DNA from: Pezicula radicicola
Taxonomy: Eukaryota > Ascomycota > Leotiomycetes > Helotiales > Dermateaceae
Length of the DNA: 64,000 bases
Direction of reading: 5' to 3'
NCBI GenBank assembly: GCA_003008705.1
Contig: PDUO01000037.1
Coordinates: forward strand, 307,765-371,764
The translations under genes were made by a program, and so were the position numbers. Under the pieces are notes generated by a model. It was not told the DNA's origin. It saw only the letters and a list, made by a program, of their open reading frames with translations, and searched no databases. Shown one piece after another: positions 13,349 to 23,765 of this stretch (its first letter is position 1; each line of letters starts with the position of its first letter).

Positions 13349-13945
13349 ATGGCGCAAGATTTACAGGGCGATAAACCAGGCAAACCAACCAAGCTATCAT
13401 GGCGATGGCAATTTGGCTATGGTCTGATATGTTTAGCCGTTGCAGGAATGAGCCTTGCTTTTATCGCTTGAACTCGTGGCCAAACTTCAAATAAGTCTTT
13501 GGATTGGAATGACTGTGGAACAAGTGTCGACGAAGCCAGATCAAGGAATTGCCACTATGAACCTATGAACTACGCTTGGGTCCCCGATAAATGCTTCTTC
13601 TCGACACCAATGGAAGAATACCATCCCTTTGACGATCGACAATGGTTTCTAGACGCCAATCTGACCCGGGGCGCAAACACGACCAGACTGATATCGGGTG
13701 ACGAACTATTCGCTTATACGGCGTACTATCATGAGGAGCACTGTCTCTATACCTGGAGGAAGCTTGCGATTGCGGTAGCCATGAAGAGCAGTTGGATTGA
13801 TAGCAAGAGTGCTGATCTTCACCACCATACGCATTGCTCGCGCATGATTCGGGATAGATTGGTTGGTCTGGAGACTTCTCATATGCGGGAGTTCAAAACT
13901 GAAGCGTCCTTGGCTTTCTTGACTTGTGTTCCACTGTACAAGTAG
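13349..13945 (+). pseudogene. UstYa-like (DUF3328-like) membrane-anchored protein with in-frame stop
   Basis: An ATG at 13349 opens a frame with a single N-terminal membrane span (FGYGLICLAVAGMSLAFIA), then a TGA at 13469-13471 interrupts, and the same frame runs on to 13945. The soluble part carries paired histidine-cysteine motifs, YHEEHC and HHHTHC, spaced as in the fungal HxxHC families related to UstYa oxidases, and a conserved-looking start DCGTSVDEARSRNCHYEP. Without the stop it would be about 198 residues, the usual size. The stop falls just after the membrane span; no GT-AG intron removes it. It is either a recent nonsense mutation or an assembly error. The exact family is an inference from motifs. 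Confidence 0.5.
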
Positions 13946-14724
13946 TGTTGATCGAGGAGGTATAAGAACGTCATGGAGGCTAGATCAGTTGATTACAATT
14001 GGCAGGTTCTTTCATATTCACAAGAGCTGCTCGCTCTTGAACGAAGACAACAATACAGTGATCGATGCTTGGAGATTACAAGCTATCATGAGATAAAGCT
14101 AAGAATTGATTTTGTTGAGATCTATTGCGTTTGTGAAATCTTATTTCTTGCCATTATTCCTCCTTCACCCGACATTTACAGCTTGAGAAAGACGGAAGAA
14201 GTTATACTTTATTTAGACAGGGACATTATCTTGCTTGGACTCCTACTTAAAGACGGTCCTTCTGACTGAACTACTCAAAAAATACGTAGACATCAACGCG
14301 AATCGCCCGGGTCAGCGGTTCAAGCTGGAACAACTTGAATCCCTGGTGGATGAAACGTGCGAATAGAACCCCGATAGCTATATACGAAAGTAGCGTCTCG
14401 CTATACGCAACTCGATAGTCAAGACTACGGCACGCTTATAACTATGGTTTCGGGTTCTGCTGGTGATTCTTAGATACGCTTAAAGGTACCCAGGTACTCG
14501 TGGAATATCGGATTAAGTTAATACAGCTGCAATAGAGAGTAGCATAGTGAACAGCCACATACTGTTGTAATGGAACAGAAAAGGATAGATATGGTATCCG
14601 ACGTCTTGTCCTATCAAGTCTGTACCGAGATTCTGTTCCTAGGACCGTTTCTGGACAATGGGGAAGCATGTCTATATTTTCAAATTCCTTAATCCCCGAA
14701 CAAAAGCAGCTGGAGTGCAGTACT
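13946..14724. other. No convincing gene
   Basis: Short frames exist on both strands (13973-14269 plus, 14442-14669 minus), but they show no domain and no intron structure. A plus-strand stretch near 14260-14360 can be read as a short charged peptide, possibly a gene relic. I see nothing else. Confidence 0.4.
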
Positions 14725-16430
14725 TCAAAGTATAAATTGAAGATGCCTTCGCCTTCCGACTTCCAACTCTATTCCGTCTTTGTCTTCGTCAATCTTCTCA
14801 CAAAGACCTTTGTTGATCGTTAAGGTGTGGATTCGTAAAATGACTGATAGCAGTGCGGTGAAGGACATCAGGAACACAGATATCGACAAGCTTTTCGGAA
14901 AGAATGGATCATTAAAAGGAAAATAAGGATATATACCGTTTGGACTGAACATCGATCCTAGTTGGTACGCGAGCTGTAGTATAACAAAGGTGATCGCGCG
15001 TTTCGACTTGAGAGGTTGGCTATTCAACGCCCAAACTGTTGTGAGGCTCTTGACCACGAAGAAACCAACTGAAGCAGGATATATTCCTACATACCGCCAC
15101 CAGAAGCTCCAGCCTCGAGCTCCAGCCATGGCTATCAAAGAGAAGCCAAATGCTGACACGAGGGCATGAAAGCAGATCAATCTACTCCGATCTCTCCAGA
15201 GGTCGGAGATGAAGCCTACGAGAATAACCATAATAAAGGACAGCAAGTATGGAGGCGCAGATAGTGCTTTGTACTCAAGAGTAGTGTCGCTCAAGTCTTG
15301 GATAGCGGTGGAAAAGTAGTATGGCGTATATGAGTAGGCTAAATCATCTCCAATGTCCACGAAGCATGGCGTGACTGCGAATGCCATAGTGCTGCATAAC
15401 AGAACAAGGCCAGCGAGATAGTACTTCGGATCTTTGATCGTTTCGAAGACTTCTCTAAGTAGCTTTCCATCACCGTTTGGCTGCCCTTGGTTCACTTGAT
15501 CAGGCGACCGTACTAGAGAGACTGTCTCTTCGGGCAAAATATGGTGGTTAGCTGTATCTAGTCCTTTGACGAATTTCCATGTAACAGCGGCAAGCAGGAT
15601 GCTGGGTAGTCCTTCCACAAGGAAGAGTATCCGCCATGTTGATATTGGAGTCATGTCTCCGAGCTTCATGATTGCCCAGGCAAGTACATCTGTAAGAGAT
15701 GCGAGGAGTGGCGAGCTGGATATCCAAATTCTAACGGGTAAACCAAGCCGTTCGTGCCTGTAAAAGAAAGAGAGATAAATCGGTATTCCACTTATTGCAA
15801 CATTTGCTATGCCCAAAAGCGATCTTAGGATAAGTATCGCGGTATAGGATGTGACGACCGACTGAAGCGATGTGACGATGCCCTGTGAAAGCAGTGCGCC
15901 AGCAAGAAATATATGTGCGGGTATTCTTGTAAACAGGACGACTATCCAAACAAACACAATGCTCGTGATATGGTCTATCATCCATATAACTTCAAACTCA
16001 AGAGATATTCCGGTGGATCCCACTGCCATGTTGAGAGCAGACTCCATGCCTGCGATTTTGGCGTTTCCAAGGACTAAACCTGTCAGTTCGGAGTACTTCA
16101 TTTCCAGGATCGATACTTACATCCTCTGTCCAAGAGAGTCAGTATACTGAGTAGTGCTAAGAATGGCACCAATATCGAATCGAGCTTCCTAGCTGTAGCT
16201 TGACTCTTGCGTAAAGGATTCCGCCTGTGGTGTAGCAGTCGACTTGTCCCCGGGCTAGGTTCTGATTCCAGGCTTTGTCTTTCGAACGTTCTTTCGTCAT
16301 ATCCAGACTCTAGTTGAGATATTGCTATAATGATCTCAGAATGGACACTCTCTCTATATGGGCGACGCTGAGGATGCTCTGCACCTCCTAAACCTCCTTC
16401 TTCTAAGGCAGTGGAAATATTGTGTTGTTG
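14725..16430 (-). CDS. MFS transporter, anion:cation symporter (ACS) type
   Basis: The long exon 14725-16073 encodes about ten hydrophobic segments with ACS landmarks: LGNAKIAGM, RSLLGIANVA, WRILFLVEGLPSILLA, and LSAPPYLLSF. A 47-nt intron (16074-16120, GTAAGT to TTTAG) joins it to an upstream exon reading ARKLDSILVPFLALLSILTLLDRG, the expected first membrane helix. The Asp-Arg at the end of helix 1 is typical of the family. The upstream frame stays open to about 16430 without a clear methionine, so a further 5' exon is likely and the start is unresolved. Relatives (Dal5, Tna1) carry carboxylates such as allantoate or nicotinate across the plasma membrane; the substrate here is unknown. No internal stop was found. 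Confidence 0.7.
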
Positions 16431-16796
16431 CGCAATTCAACATCTATTAAAATTCAAATCGTTCTTCATATTTCACGTAGCAGCTGTAAGATACCAAGTT
16501 CTCTCTCTCATGAGGGTGAGAAAACCGAAAGATAGAGAGCGGCGACAACAACCAGTCGACGCTTTTCTCGGAAACTCGAACCGGGAGACCGCGGCTCGCC
16601 TTGCCATCTTTCCAGCAGAGGAGCGAAACGCCGCTAAAGGTGAATGAATGTACTTATGCTAAGGTCAAAGATATAACTTGGAATCACCTATATTAAAGCT
16701 TCGGAAGATACTGAGCTACTCACTTTTTCATCATCTCTCAATTACATCTCCCATCTACAACAATCTTCAATTCCACCTGCAATTCCAAAATCCACC
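16431..16796. other. Intergenic / leader of the secreted-peptide gene
   Basis: No domain-bearing frame. The last hundred bases before the ATG at 16797 are rich in CATC/CAATC pyrimidine tracts (for example ACAACAATCTTCAATTCCACC), as in leaders of highly expressed secreted-protein genes of ascomycetes. Confidence 0.4.
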
Positions 16797-17198
16797 ATGA
16801 AGACCACATCTTTCTCAGTCTTTTGCTGCCTTGTGGTCACAGCTGTCACCATTGCGAACCCAATCCCAAATCCTGCTCCTGTCGTTGAGCTTGAGAAGAG
16901 AGGCACAGTGAAGTAAGTATTCCCAAAACCTCAAAGAAGCTAACGTGGTGTTTGATCTTAATTAACCAGACCTGCAGTGGACCAATAGAGTAATTATTCC
17001 CAAAACCTTGAAGAAGCTACCATGGTGTTTGATCTTGAGTAATTAACCAGACTTGCAGTAGACCAGCGGAGTAATTATTCCCAAAACCTTAGAGAAGCTA
17101 ACATGGTGTTTGATCTTGAGTAACCAGACTTGCAGTGGACCGTCACCGCCAGTATCGCCTTTGCAATATGCTAATAAAGTTTGTCTATACTAACATAG
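16797..17198 (+). CDS. Small secreted peptide gene, first exon clear, remainder uncertain
   Basis: Exon 1 (16797-16912) encodes a hydrophobic signal peptide (SVFCCLVVTAVTIAN), then a short Pro/Asn propeptide ending in the Kex2-type dibasic site ELEKR, followed by GTVK. It ends at a strong donor GTAAGT with a branch point GCTAAC and acceptor AACCAG at 16969. Downstream the same intron-exon junction is repeated three times, so the real acceptor is uncertain. Splicing from the first donor to the third acceptor (17127) keeps the frame open for several codons; using the first acceptor gives a stop at once. A further intron-like segment with a perfect TACTAAC ends at 17198. I recognise no family for the mature peptide. 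It could be an effector-like or signalling peptide, or a decaying gene. Confidence 0.45.
16913..17142 (+). repeat. Three tandem copies of an intron-plus-junction unit (77-81 bp)
   Basis: The motif ATTCCCAAAACCT begins at 16919, 16996 and 17077. Each copy continues with GAAGCTA(A/C)C, GGTGTTTGATCTT, AACCAG and then AC(C/T)TGCAGT(G/A)GACC. Every copy therefore has a possible donor (GTAAGT or GTAATT), branch point and CAG acceptor, followed by about 20 nt of exon-like sequence. Confidence 0.85.
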
Positions 17199-18077
17199 GT
17201 TATAGCTGTAAGCATTGTCTGCCTGAATACTGGATCTTGATACACTAATCATCGATTTAGTGTAAGCATCTTCCTAACGTTCAAGACTAAAGAGATAGTT
17301 GTACCAACTAGTTCCACAGAAACGTGTAAGTGTACCAACTTCTCCCACTCTCATACTATAGCCAAAGTACTGACTATGACAGCGTTTCGCAAAAGATTAG
17401 AGGAGGAAGCCACAAGGCTGCCGCACCAGAAACTAAGTAGATGGATACGTACGTTCTATTACGTTAAAATTCCTAGAGGACTTCGACATCGTTCAAGACT
17501 ATTGCTAACCGTGTTGTAGATCATATGGATTGCCTTCTTTGGGTCTTGGTCTGGTTTTCCTACGGGGTTTTCCCAGACCCTAGTGTAAATGCAAAGACTT
17601 AAAAAGGCCTTCAACTCCTTGGCTCAGTTATGGGTGTGTGTATATTCTTGATCCTAAGAGTAGGATGTTCTTATGTTACTGTTAAATCAGCCGGGAACAA
17701 GCAAGGAAAGATGATAGACGTCTTCTAAGAATGAAGGATTGAGATGTAGCCAGCCATCTAGAAGACAAGGCCTCGACCAAGACAATCCTAGTTAATAGAA
17801 ACAGTTAAATTTTATGGGAATTTTATCGACAGAGTGATTACAAAACCTTTGAGAGAGACTACATGGCTCTAACTCTGAGTACAGCCAAGTATCACTCTGT
17901 AGCCTTGAGTATACTGTGACTTGCAACTACGAAGTCGCAGGTGCGGCAAATATAAATGTCAGGTAAGAGTGCCTTGTGCTCGAAAATGGCCAGAAAGCTT
18001 GTGCAAGTTGTGAAGAAAAAAGCTCATCAAGCGGCTTTCTTTGTTCTATGTTCCTGCTCTATGCCAAGTCTTACTAC
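17199..18077. other. Intron-like debris and gene remnant downstream of the secreted-peptide gene
   Basis: Repeated splice-like signals occur: GTAAGC at 17208 with CACTAATC and TTTAG at 17260, GTAAGC again at 17262, and GTAAGT at 17326 ending in TATAG. Around 17830-17880 a diverged fourth copy of the 16.9-kb unit is visible (ACAAAACCTTTGAGAGAGACTACATGG). No continuous protein could be assembled. Confidence 0.4.
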
Positions 18078-19950
18078 TTAAACCAGAAGTGTACGACAAT
18101 TCAGACTGTTCATAGCAAAAATCCAATTACAATTTTGTGATGAATTCTTTCTCAGTCTCCAACACTCCTTGACGATTTTGAAAGCCTGTGAGAACGTCCC
18201 GATTTCTTTGTCGCCCAGATCCGTGGAGTGCATAATATTTCTGAAGTCGTTCTGCTGTTCCTCGGAAACCAAACAACCGGTAACACAGAGTGGCCACACC
18301 AAGATCTTCAACATTCTCCGATCAGTCAATGTCGCAAGCGCAGCCATTGTCTTCGAAACGCTCTGGATGATCTCGGGAAGCTTGGGATTTGCGCCCGAAA
18401 CAACGACGTGAAGGTAGGTGAGGGCTGCAAGAGCATATATCCGGGTAAATTCCATGCTTGTTACTGACGGTAGGCAACATAAGAGTCTTCGCCCAGACGA
18501 GTCCTTTGACTGCAGGTTTGGTGATTGCGAGATGAGAATATTCACTGCTTCCTCAATTTCCGTGCCTTTCTTTGCAAGGTCGGCGATACTCAGCATGTCC
18601 TGTCGTTCCATTTCTTTGCGCCATTTGTGCAATCTCGAAATCTTCAGGAGCTGTAGCAGCACCCAATTATTGCATCCCATGATCTCTGAGGTGCGGATTC
18701 GACCATCATGAAGCAATGCTTCATGATCGACCCGTAAAAGGGTATCGGACCCGGTAGAGGCGCATGCCATGATATCAAACCATAGAAACAGGGCGAGGAG
18801 AAAATAAGCCGTTGTGCTTTCAGCAAAGGTTTCCAAGGCCCCGGTGGATTTGGAAGCCATGGAGTCAAGAGCCATTGGACTTGGGAATTCGTTGACAAGG
18901 AAAGGCACCAAAGAAGCCGCAGTCCGTAGATGTACGTTCCAGTCATTCGAACAGCCTTCAAAGATCTTATCAAAAGATTGTTAGTATCCCTTATCACACG
19001 AGGAGTACAACTTGCCTCGAAGTACATCAGCTGGGAAGTACACATCAATGCTCTGACAGCATTCGTCTGCCTGATGCTCCCGGTCCATGTATGAGATTCC
19101 TTCAGAGCCAATTGCAAGCCTTGGAGAGCCGAATCATAGCATTGGCCTACATCGTCTGCATCATCAAAATCGAGCAGATGGTCATGACTACTCGTCTGAG
19201 GAAGCGACCTCTGATGGACTTTAGCCAGCGCAATCGTTGAATTGAAAAGCTAGTTCGTCTGTCTTAGATGAGAAAATAGCCAGCCCCGAATTCCGCTGGA
19301 TGGGAAAGACTCGAAACAGGGGAACTGGATATAGAAGACGTGATCCAGGTAGCACATTAGGAGTGTCGCCTCTTGGAGATTGACCACCGCTTCTTGTATG
19401 GGGGATCTCGTTGACGCCGGCCAAAAAGTAACTTGCTCGTCAGCTTGTCCGTCTCCCAGGAAGGTCGTATAATCAATGCAAGAAGGCGGCGGCTCTCTGG
19501 AAGTCTCTTCCGTGAAGTATTGCTGCATGAGATGATCAAAGTCCAAATCTGCACACAAATCCAGCTCCTCTTGTACTGCGTCTTGGTCACTCTGTCGTAC
19601 TGCAACAACGTCAAGCGAGTTCATCTCATCCCCCGTTGCAGCCAGGATTGGCAAAACAGGAATAGAGTTACTCCCTGCAGCTGTCGCGATGGTGGACTCG
19701 GAGTCCAAGGGGACTATGGACTGGCTGCTGTTGAGACGAGAGCTTTTCTGACAGCGCGTTTGACCTCGCCCAGTTTGGCTTTTTCTTGTGCACCACTGTC
19801 CATCCACTGGGGCTTTGCTCCATCTCGGTAACATACCAATTCTAATGAGAGACACGAAGAGCATGAAGGCCCTCCCTCGTCGCATTTCTTCCTACGTAGT
19901 CGACATGTCCAGCATCTGTGACGACTCCGCGATCCAGTTGCTTGATCCAT
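18078..19950 (-). pseudogene. Zn2Cys6 transcription factor with fungal_trans_2-like domain, disrupted
   Basis: From the ATG at 19950 the protein begins with a complete zinc cluster (CWTCRLRRKKC...CSSC...C) and a linker KPQWMDSGAQEKAKLGEVKRA typical of this family. The frame then shifts between about 19780 and 19714. It continues as DHVFYIQFPCFESF...RGWLFSHLRQTN and meets an in-frame TAG at 19250-19252, after which LFNSTIALAKVHQ resumes in the same frame. A 50-nt intron (18966-19015) is of the rare GC-AG type, with donor GCAAGT and a perfect TACTAAC; it joins QLMYFE to IFEGCSNDWNVHL. The C-terminal regulatory domain runs to 18078. With one frameshift and one stop (CAG to TAG would explain it) it is probably non-functional. 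Confidence 0.7.
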
Positions 19951-20885
19951 GATTAGCGATAATGGATTGAAGAGATGGTTGTCTACAATACCTGTACTCA
20001 TCGTGTCGTTCAACTTCAACAATAGTCCTACGACGCAAGACTTGCTTTTCAACTTTCTTCCGATCGAGAAAAAGAGTGAAAGAGTCAAAAAGGCTGCGCA
20101 TGTGCATTAGCTAGTCTTTGACAAGGGAATGTCTCAGAGAGGAAGGTAGACTTGCCCCCCCGACTACCAGATGCATGACGAAAAAGCCCACATTGTTTTA
20201 CTAATACCAAGGGAGATAAGTGGGTGGAGCTGGTACTAAAAGTGGAGATGGTTGAATTGGAAAGAGGTAAAGGACCTTCTAAGAATGGAGAAACAGCACG
20301 CGAAAATTGACAGTGCCACGCCACAGTCGGCGCTCCCAACCTCTGGCGCTAGGGCAGAGGTGGGTCAAGGGCGGTGCGTCGCCCTGTTTTCGACGCCGGC
20401 GAGGGTTTTCTATGCTTTAGATAGTAGGTATATAGGTAATAGATCCTCTTATATAGCTTAATAGAATACTTGATACAAGCAGCTTTTTCTTGTGTTAAAA
20501 TCGTCTTATTTGCTTAATATTTAAAGAAGTTATAATTTTTATTACTATTAAAAATTTTATATAAATAGTTACATTTTATAAACACCTTAACTGTTAATTT
20601 TTAGATCTAGCAAGTCTTAGTATATAATTAATTTTAGTTATATTAAATTTTAAGATATATTATTATTTTGAAAAAAATACCTATAATTAAAGACTAGTGT
20701 AGCTAAAAATAATTAACTTAAAAACTAGCGACACGCAATTCGTCTTCTATAGTAGCTAGTTGATTCTCTTTACTTATTTTATAGTATAATATTGTATCCC
20801 CTAAAGACTGAAAATTCAGCTATATATATATTCACTCTAATGTCTACTATATCAACCTCCTGTATCTTATAATTAAACCCTTTAG
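19951..20885. other. Promoter of the broken factor, then a short RIP patch
   Basis: 19951-20460 has normal composition and could hold the 5' leader of the minus-strand factor; short frames here show no domain. From about 20461 to 20830 the DNA becomes AT-rich and poor in CA/TG, a small RIP-affected patch that abuts the sugar-transporter fragment. Confidence 0.45.
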
Positions 20886-21000
20886 TTGAGATTACCGCGG
20901 TTGGTACTGACGCCGGAACCGGGCTTTTCGCGCAGTTCGTCGTGGGTCGTATTATTGTCTACATCTCGGTCGGTCTCGTCGAGGTTGATGCGACGTGAGT
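20886..21000 (+). pseudogene. Fragment of an MFS sugar transporter exon
   Basis: One frame reads VEITAVGTDAGTGLFAQF and then VVGRIIVYISVGLVEVDAT, the helix 3-4 region of fungal sugar porters, where GR(I/V)IVYISVGLVEV is usually followed by TTYQSEIVP. A consensus donor GTGAGT follows directly. Neither the preceding nor the following transporter exons are present; upstream is RIP DNA and downstream is a different gene. It is a broken end of a transporter fused by rearrangement to the GH79 sequence. Confidence 0.65.
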
Positions 21001-21039
21001 TGCCCTCTTCCAACGGGCCAATCCGAGTGGAACTGACAA

Positions 21040-22729
21040 GCCTCCCTCATGCGGGCAATGCGACGAATCAGCCGAACCACTATGTCAATCAGCTGCTGAG
21101 TAATCTGGGCGAGAGGACGGGGAAAACGCCAGCCGTCCGTGTCGGCGGTGAGTCCAATGTTTCTCCATATGGCATCTGGATTTCAGCGTCGAGGTCACAT
21201 TCACTTGTCCTTTGCCCTAATGACGACCCCTGCTCACTCGACGCACAGGTACGAGCGAGAATACTGCATATGTCGACAACTCGTTCCAGGTTTGGAACGC
21301 AAGCCAGCTGGACGAAGTCTTTGGGCTCTTTAACTACCGCGCCAACACGTCGATCGGCAAGGACTGGTACGTCCTCGCAGGCAACCTACCGGCGGGCACC
21401 GAGTTCACCTTCGGCTTCAACCTGTACGACGAGTCCCAAGTCGCCGCCCAAACACAGATGCTGGCCGAAGCCTTCCAGGGCTCCAGAGCCGACCTCACTA
21501 AGGACGTGACGCTCAAATTCATCCAGGTTGGCAACGAGCCCAACTTTTATTTCCCGACAGCGGCGACCTACGTGTGCCACTGGAAGTCCCTTGCCCAGAC
21601 GGTTTTGCGGAATATCAAGATGGGCGGCGACGGCAATCCCACTTTCTGGATCGGGTCCGAGGTCATCTCCTTTTCTAGTACCTTCGACCTGACCGGGATG
21701 CTCGAAGCGGGGATCCTAGATAACGACGATATTGCCTATGCTAATTTCGTCCTCGAAGAGCACCAGTATTCGGGTGCCTTTAGCATTGGTGCTATCCCCG
21801 GCGGTCCGCCGCCTGGGACGCTGATGAACAAGGCCTCCATCCGGGGCAACCTATCGACCATTTACAGTGGGTTGGTGCACACGCAGAGCTATAATAGGAC
21901 GTATTACTTGGTAAGCAGGACCGTATTTCACTGGATTTCTGTAATCTCGCTGACCCGTGTGATCACCTGTAGAGAGAAGCCAACACTTATGCCGTGTATG
22001 TTTCCCTCTTTCCATCACGTGTTCTGATCCTAGTGATAGCTAGGGAAGCTGATTACTCTCGAATAGAGAAGCCATTTTTGGTCTGTCCAACACCGGTGAA
22101 TCGGCCGTGTGGACGGTCGACTACATGCTCCAGGCCGCTTCGATGGGTGTCAACCGCGTCTACCTCCACAGCACCCCCAACCGCCTGTTCGCAGTCTTCC
22201 AGCCCGGCTGGGGTTTCACCAACGGCACCGGTATCGACCGCCCGCACATTATGCCCATGTACAACGGCCTCCTTATCGTGGACGAGATGATCGGCACGAG
22301 CGAGCACGTGATGGTCGTGGAGATCGAGAACGAAAACAGCGCTCTGGCAACGTATGGAGTGTGGGAGAATGGCAAGCTGTCCAGGATGGCGCTGATCAAC
22401 TCGAACGTGTTTGTCCAGGACGCTACGACAAGATCGGCCCTCAATGTCACTCTCAGCGGCGGGTGCACGGGAGATCACGTCACCGTGAAGCGCCTCAGCA
22501 TCCCGTACACTACAGCCACTGAGGGCATGTGAGTTCCCCCTCCTTCCCTCCTCTTTTCATGCTGGTATCGATTAGGAGACAAGGCTGACTTCTTTCACTC
22601 AGTACCTGGGCCGGCTAGTCCTTCGAGACCGACAGCGGTGTGCCAACTGGTGATGTCATCGAGGTTCTCCTCAACGGAACTTCAGTCACTGTTGCGGCTT
22701 CAGAGGTCGTCCTGCTTAGCTTCCAGTAG
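21040..22729 (+). pseudogene. Glycoside hydrolase family 79 (beta-glucuronidase-like), 5'-truncated
   Basis: Exons: about 21044-21147, 21249-21910, 21973-21995, 22067-22528 and 22603-22729. The product starts AGNATNQPNHYVNQLL...PAVRVGG, passes the acid/base motif FIQVGNEPNFYF and EEHQYSG, and ends in the C-terminal beta domain (WTVDYMLQAAS, LHSTPNRLFAVFQPGW, VIEVLLNGTSVTVAASEVVLL). GH79 enzymes remove glucuronic acid from glycans outside the cell. The signal peptide and roughly the first 40-50 residues are missing, replaced by the transporter fragment. A TAG at 22616-22618 lies in TWAG*SFETD, where relatives have Gln, so CAG to TAG. Both lesions argue for a pseudogene. Four good introns show that it was recently functional. 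Confidence 0.8.
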
Positions 22730-23452
22730 GGACCCACGCCGGGGTAAGTCAGGGCAGACCCGGGTGTAGGTAGGAAAGGAGGGGAGAGCTGGTGTGCCAC
22801 CGGGGGAAGAGAGAGAGAGCAAAGTTGTTCGTACTTTGCAACCAGTATATAAACCACTCGTTTATCCCTTGATCTGCTCAGTGTTCGAGTCCTAGATCAA
22901 TATCGTATTTCCCAGAACTCTCACCCCCAATCACTTAATTATATCCGTCCGTGACAATTTGCCTATAATACCAGATGGTAGCGACTTCGATACCAAGCAG
23001 CTGCTTACCCTACAGATAAGCCTAAAAAAAGCATAGACCTTTTAATATAAACGATATATTGTTAGTAACACTAATTAGGAATGATCTAGAATTCTCCGCT
23101 AGCGTGAAAAAATGCCTCGGATCAGCCTGGGGCGGCGTAACCAAGACGAATACGACATCTGCTGCGGTAAGGGGGAAAACTCACCAGGAAGCTCCTAGGG
23201 CGAACACCGAGCGTCGCAAAGTTGGAGACTTTGTGCTTGTTGGAAAAGGAAGGAGGATGCGCGAGCAATAGACGACACGAGATTCTTATACTAGCAGGCC
23301 TGTGCACGCGCCTTACCCGATGCGGGCTTGCCGTCTATACTGCCTTAGGTAAACATTACTTCAAGTAATATCTGCCTTACTAGAACTCCCCGGGAAACAA
23401 GTCATTGTTACGTGGCTGGATTTGACCCGACGCAAGGTAGTCCTGTATGGTA
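22730..23452. other. Gene-free stretch
   Basis: Small frames on both strands (22615-22857 minus, 23059-23307) shadow each other without domains. There is an AG-rich microsatellite near 22805-22820. I see no gene. Confidence 0.4.
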
Positions 23453-23765
23453 TAGAGGATTATTACGGCCACTTGGGCTGAAACTCTTCCGACCTCCGGA
23501 AAGCCTTTTCTGCCGGCAAAATCAGAGAGGGTCCCTAAAAATACAGGCTATAATACCCCCCCACCCCCCCCCGAAAATACAAGCCGTAGTACCCTGAAAA
23601 ATACAAGCTCTAGTGCCCTAAAAAATACAGACTATATTACCCTAAAAATACAAGCTATACTATATCCTCAGGGCTCTACTACTTACCGCCTTAAAAGCGG
23701 TAAGAATAAAATGCTATTTTTAGTATAAGAAGAGTTTCGGCCCAAGTGGCCGTAATAATCCTCTG
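23453..23765. mobile_element. 313-bp MITE with TIRs and TA target duplication
   Basis: The left end TAGAGGATTATTACGGCC and the reverse complement of the right end CAGAGGATTATTACGGCC match over about 35 bp (continuing ACTTGGGC(T/C)GAAACTCTT). Both are flanked by TA (23451-23452 and 23766-23767), as for Tc1/mariner-derived MITEs. The interior is non-coding and holds a minisatellite with C homopolymers and a small hairpin ACCGCCTT/AAAAGCGGT near 23690. Confidence 0.75.
23532..23661. repeat. 24-bp minisatellite inside the MITE, five degenerate copies
   Basis: Units of the form CCCTAAAAAATACAAGCTAT plus AGTA repeat about five times; between the first and second unit there are runs of seven to nine Cs. 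Such a core is prone to slippage, so copy number should vary among copies of the element. Confidence 0.75.

Noticed and set aside
13469..13471. Selenocysteine or programmed readthrough at the TGA
   Set aside because: Filamentous ascomycetes lack selenoprotein machinery, and the following bases are ACT, not the CTA readthrough context.
16411..16647. 78-codon plus-strand frame
   Set aside because: It overlaps the 5' exon region of the minus-strand transporter and shows no domain.
19676..19760. 44-nt intron that would repair the zinc-cluster factor frame
   Set aside because: It would remove the conserved linker VKRAVRKAL, has no branch point, and the gene has a second independent lesion at 19250.
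21334..22478. Several open frames antisense to GH79
   Set aside because: Shadows of a GC-rich coding region; the GH79 frame carries all the family motifs and introns.
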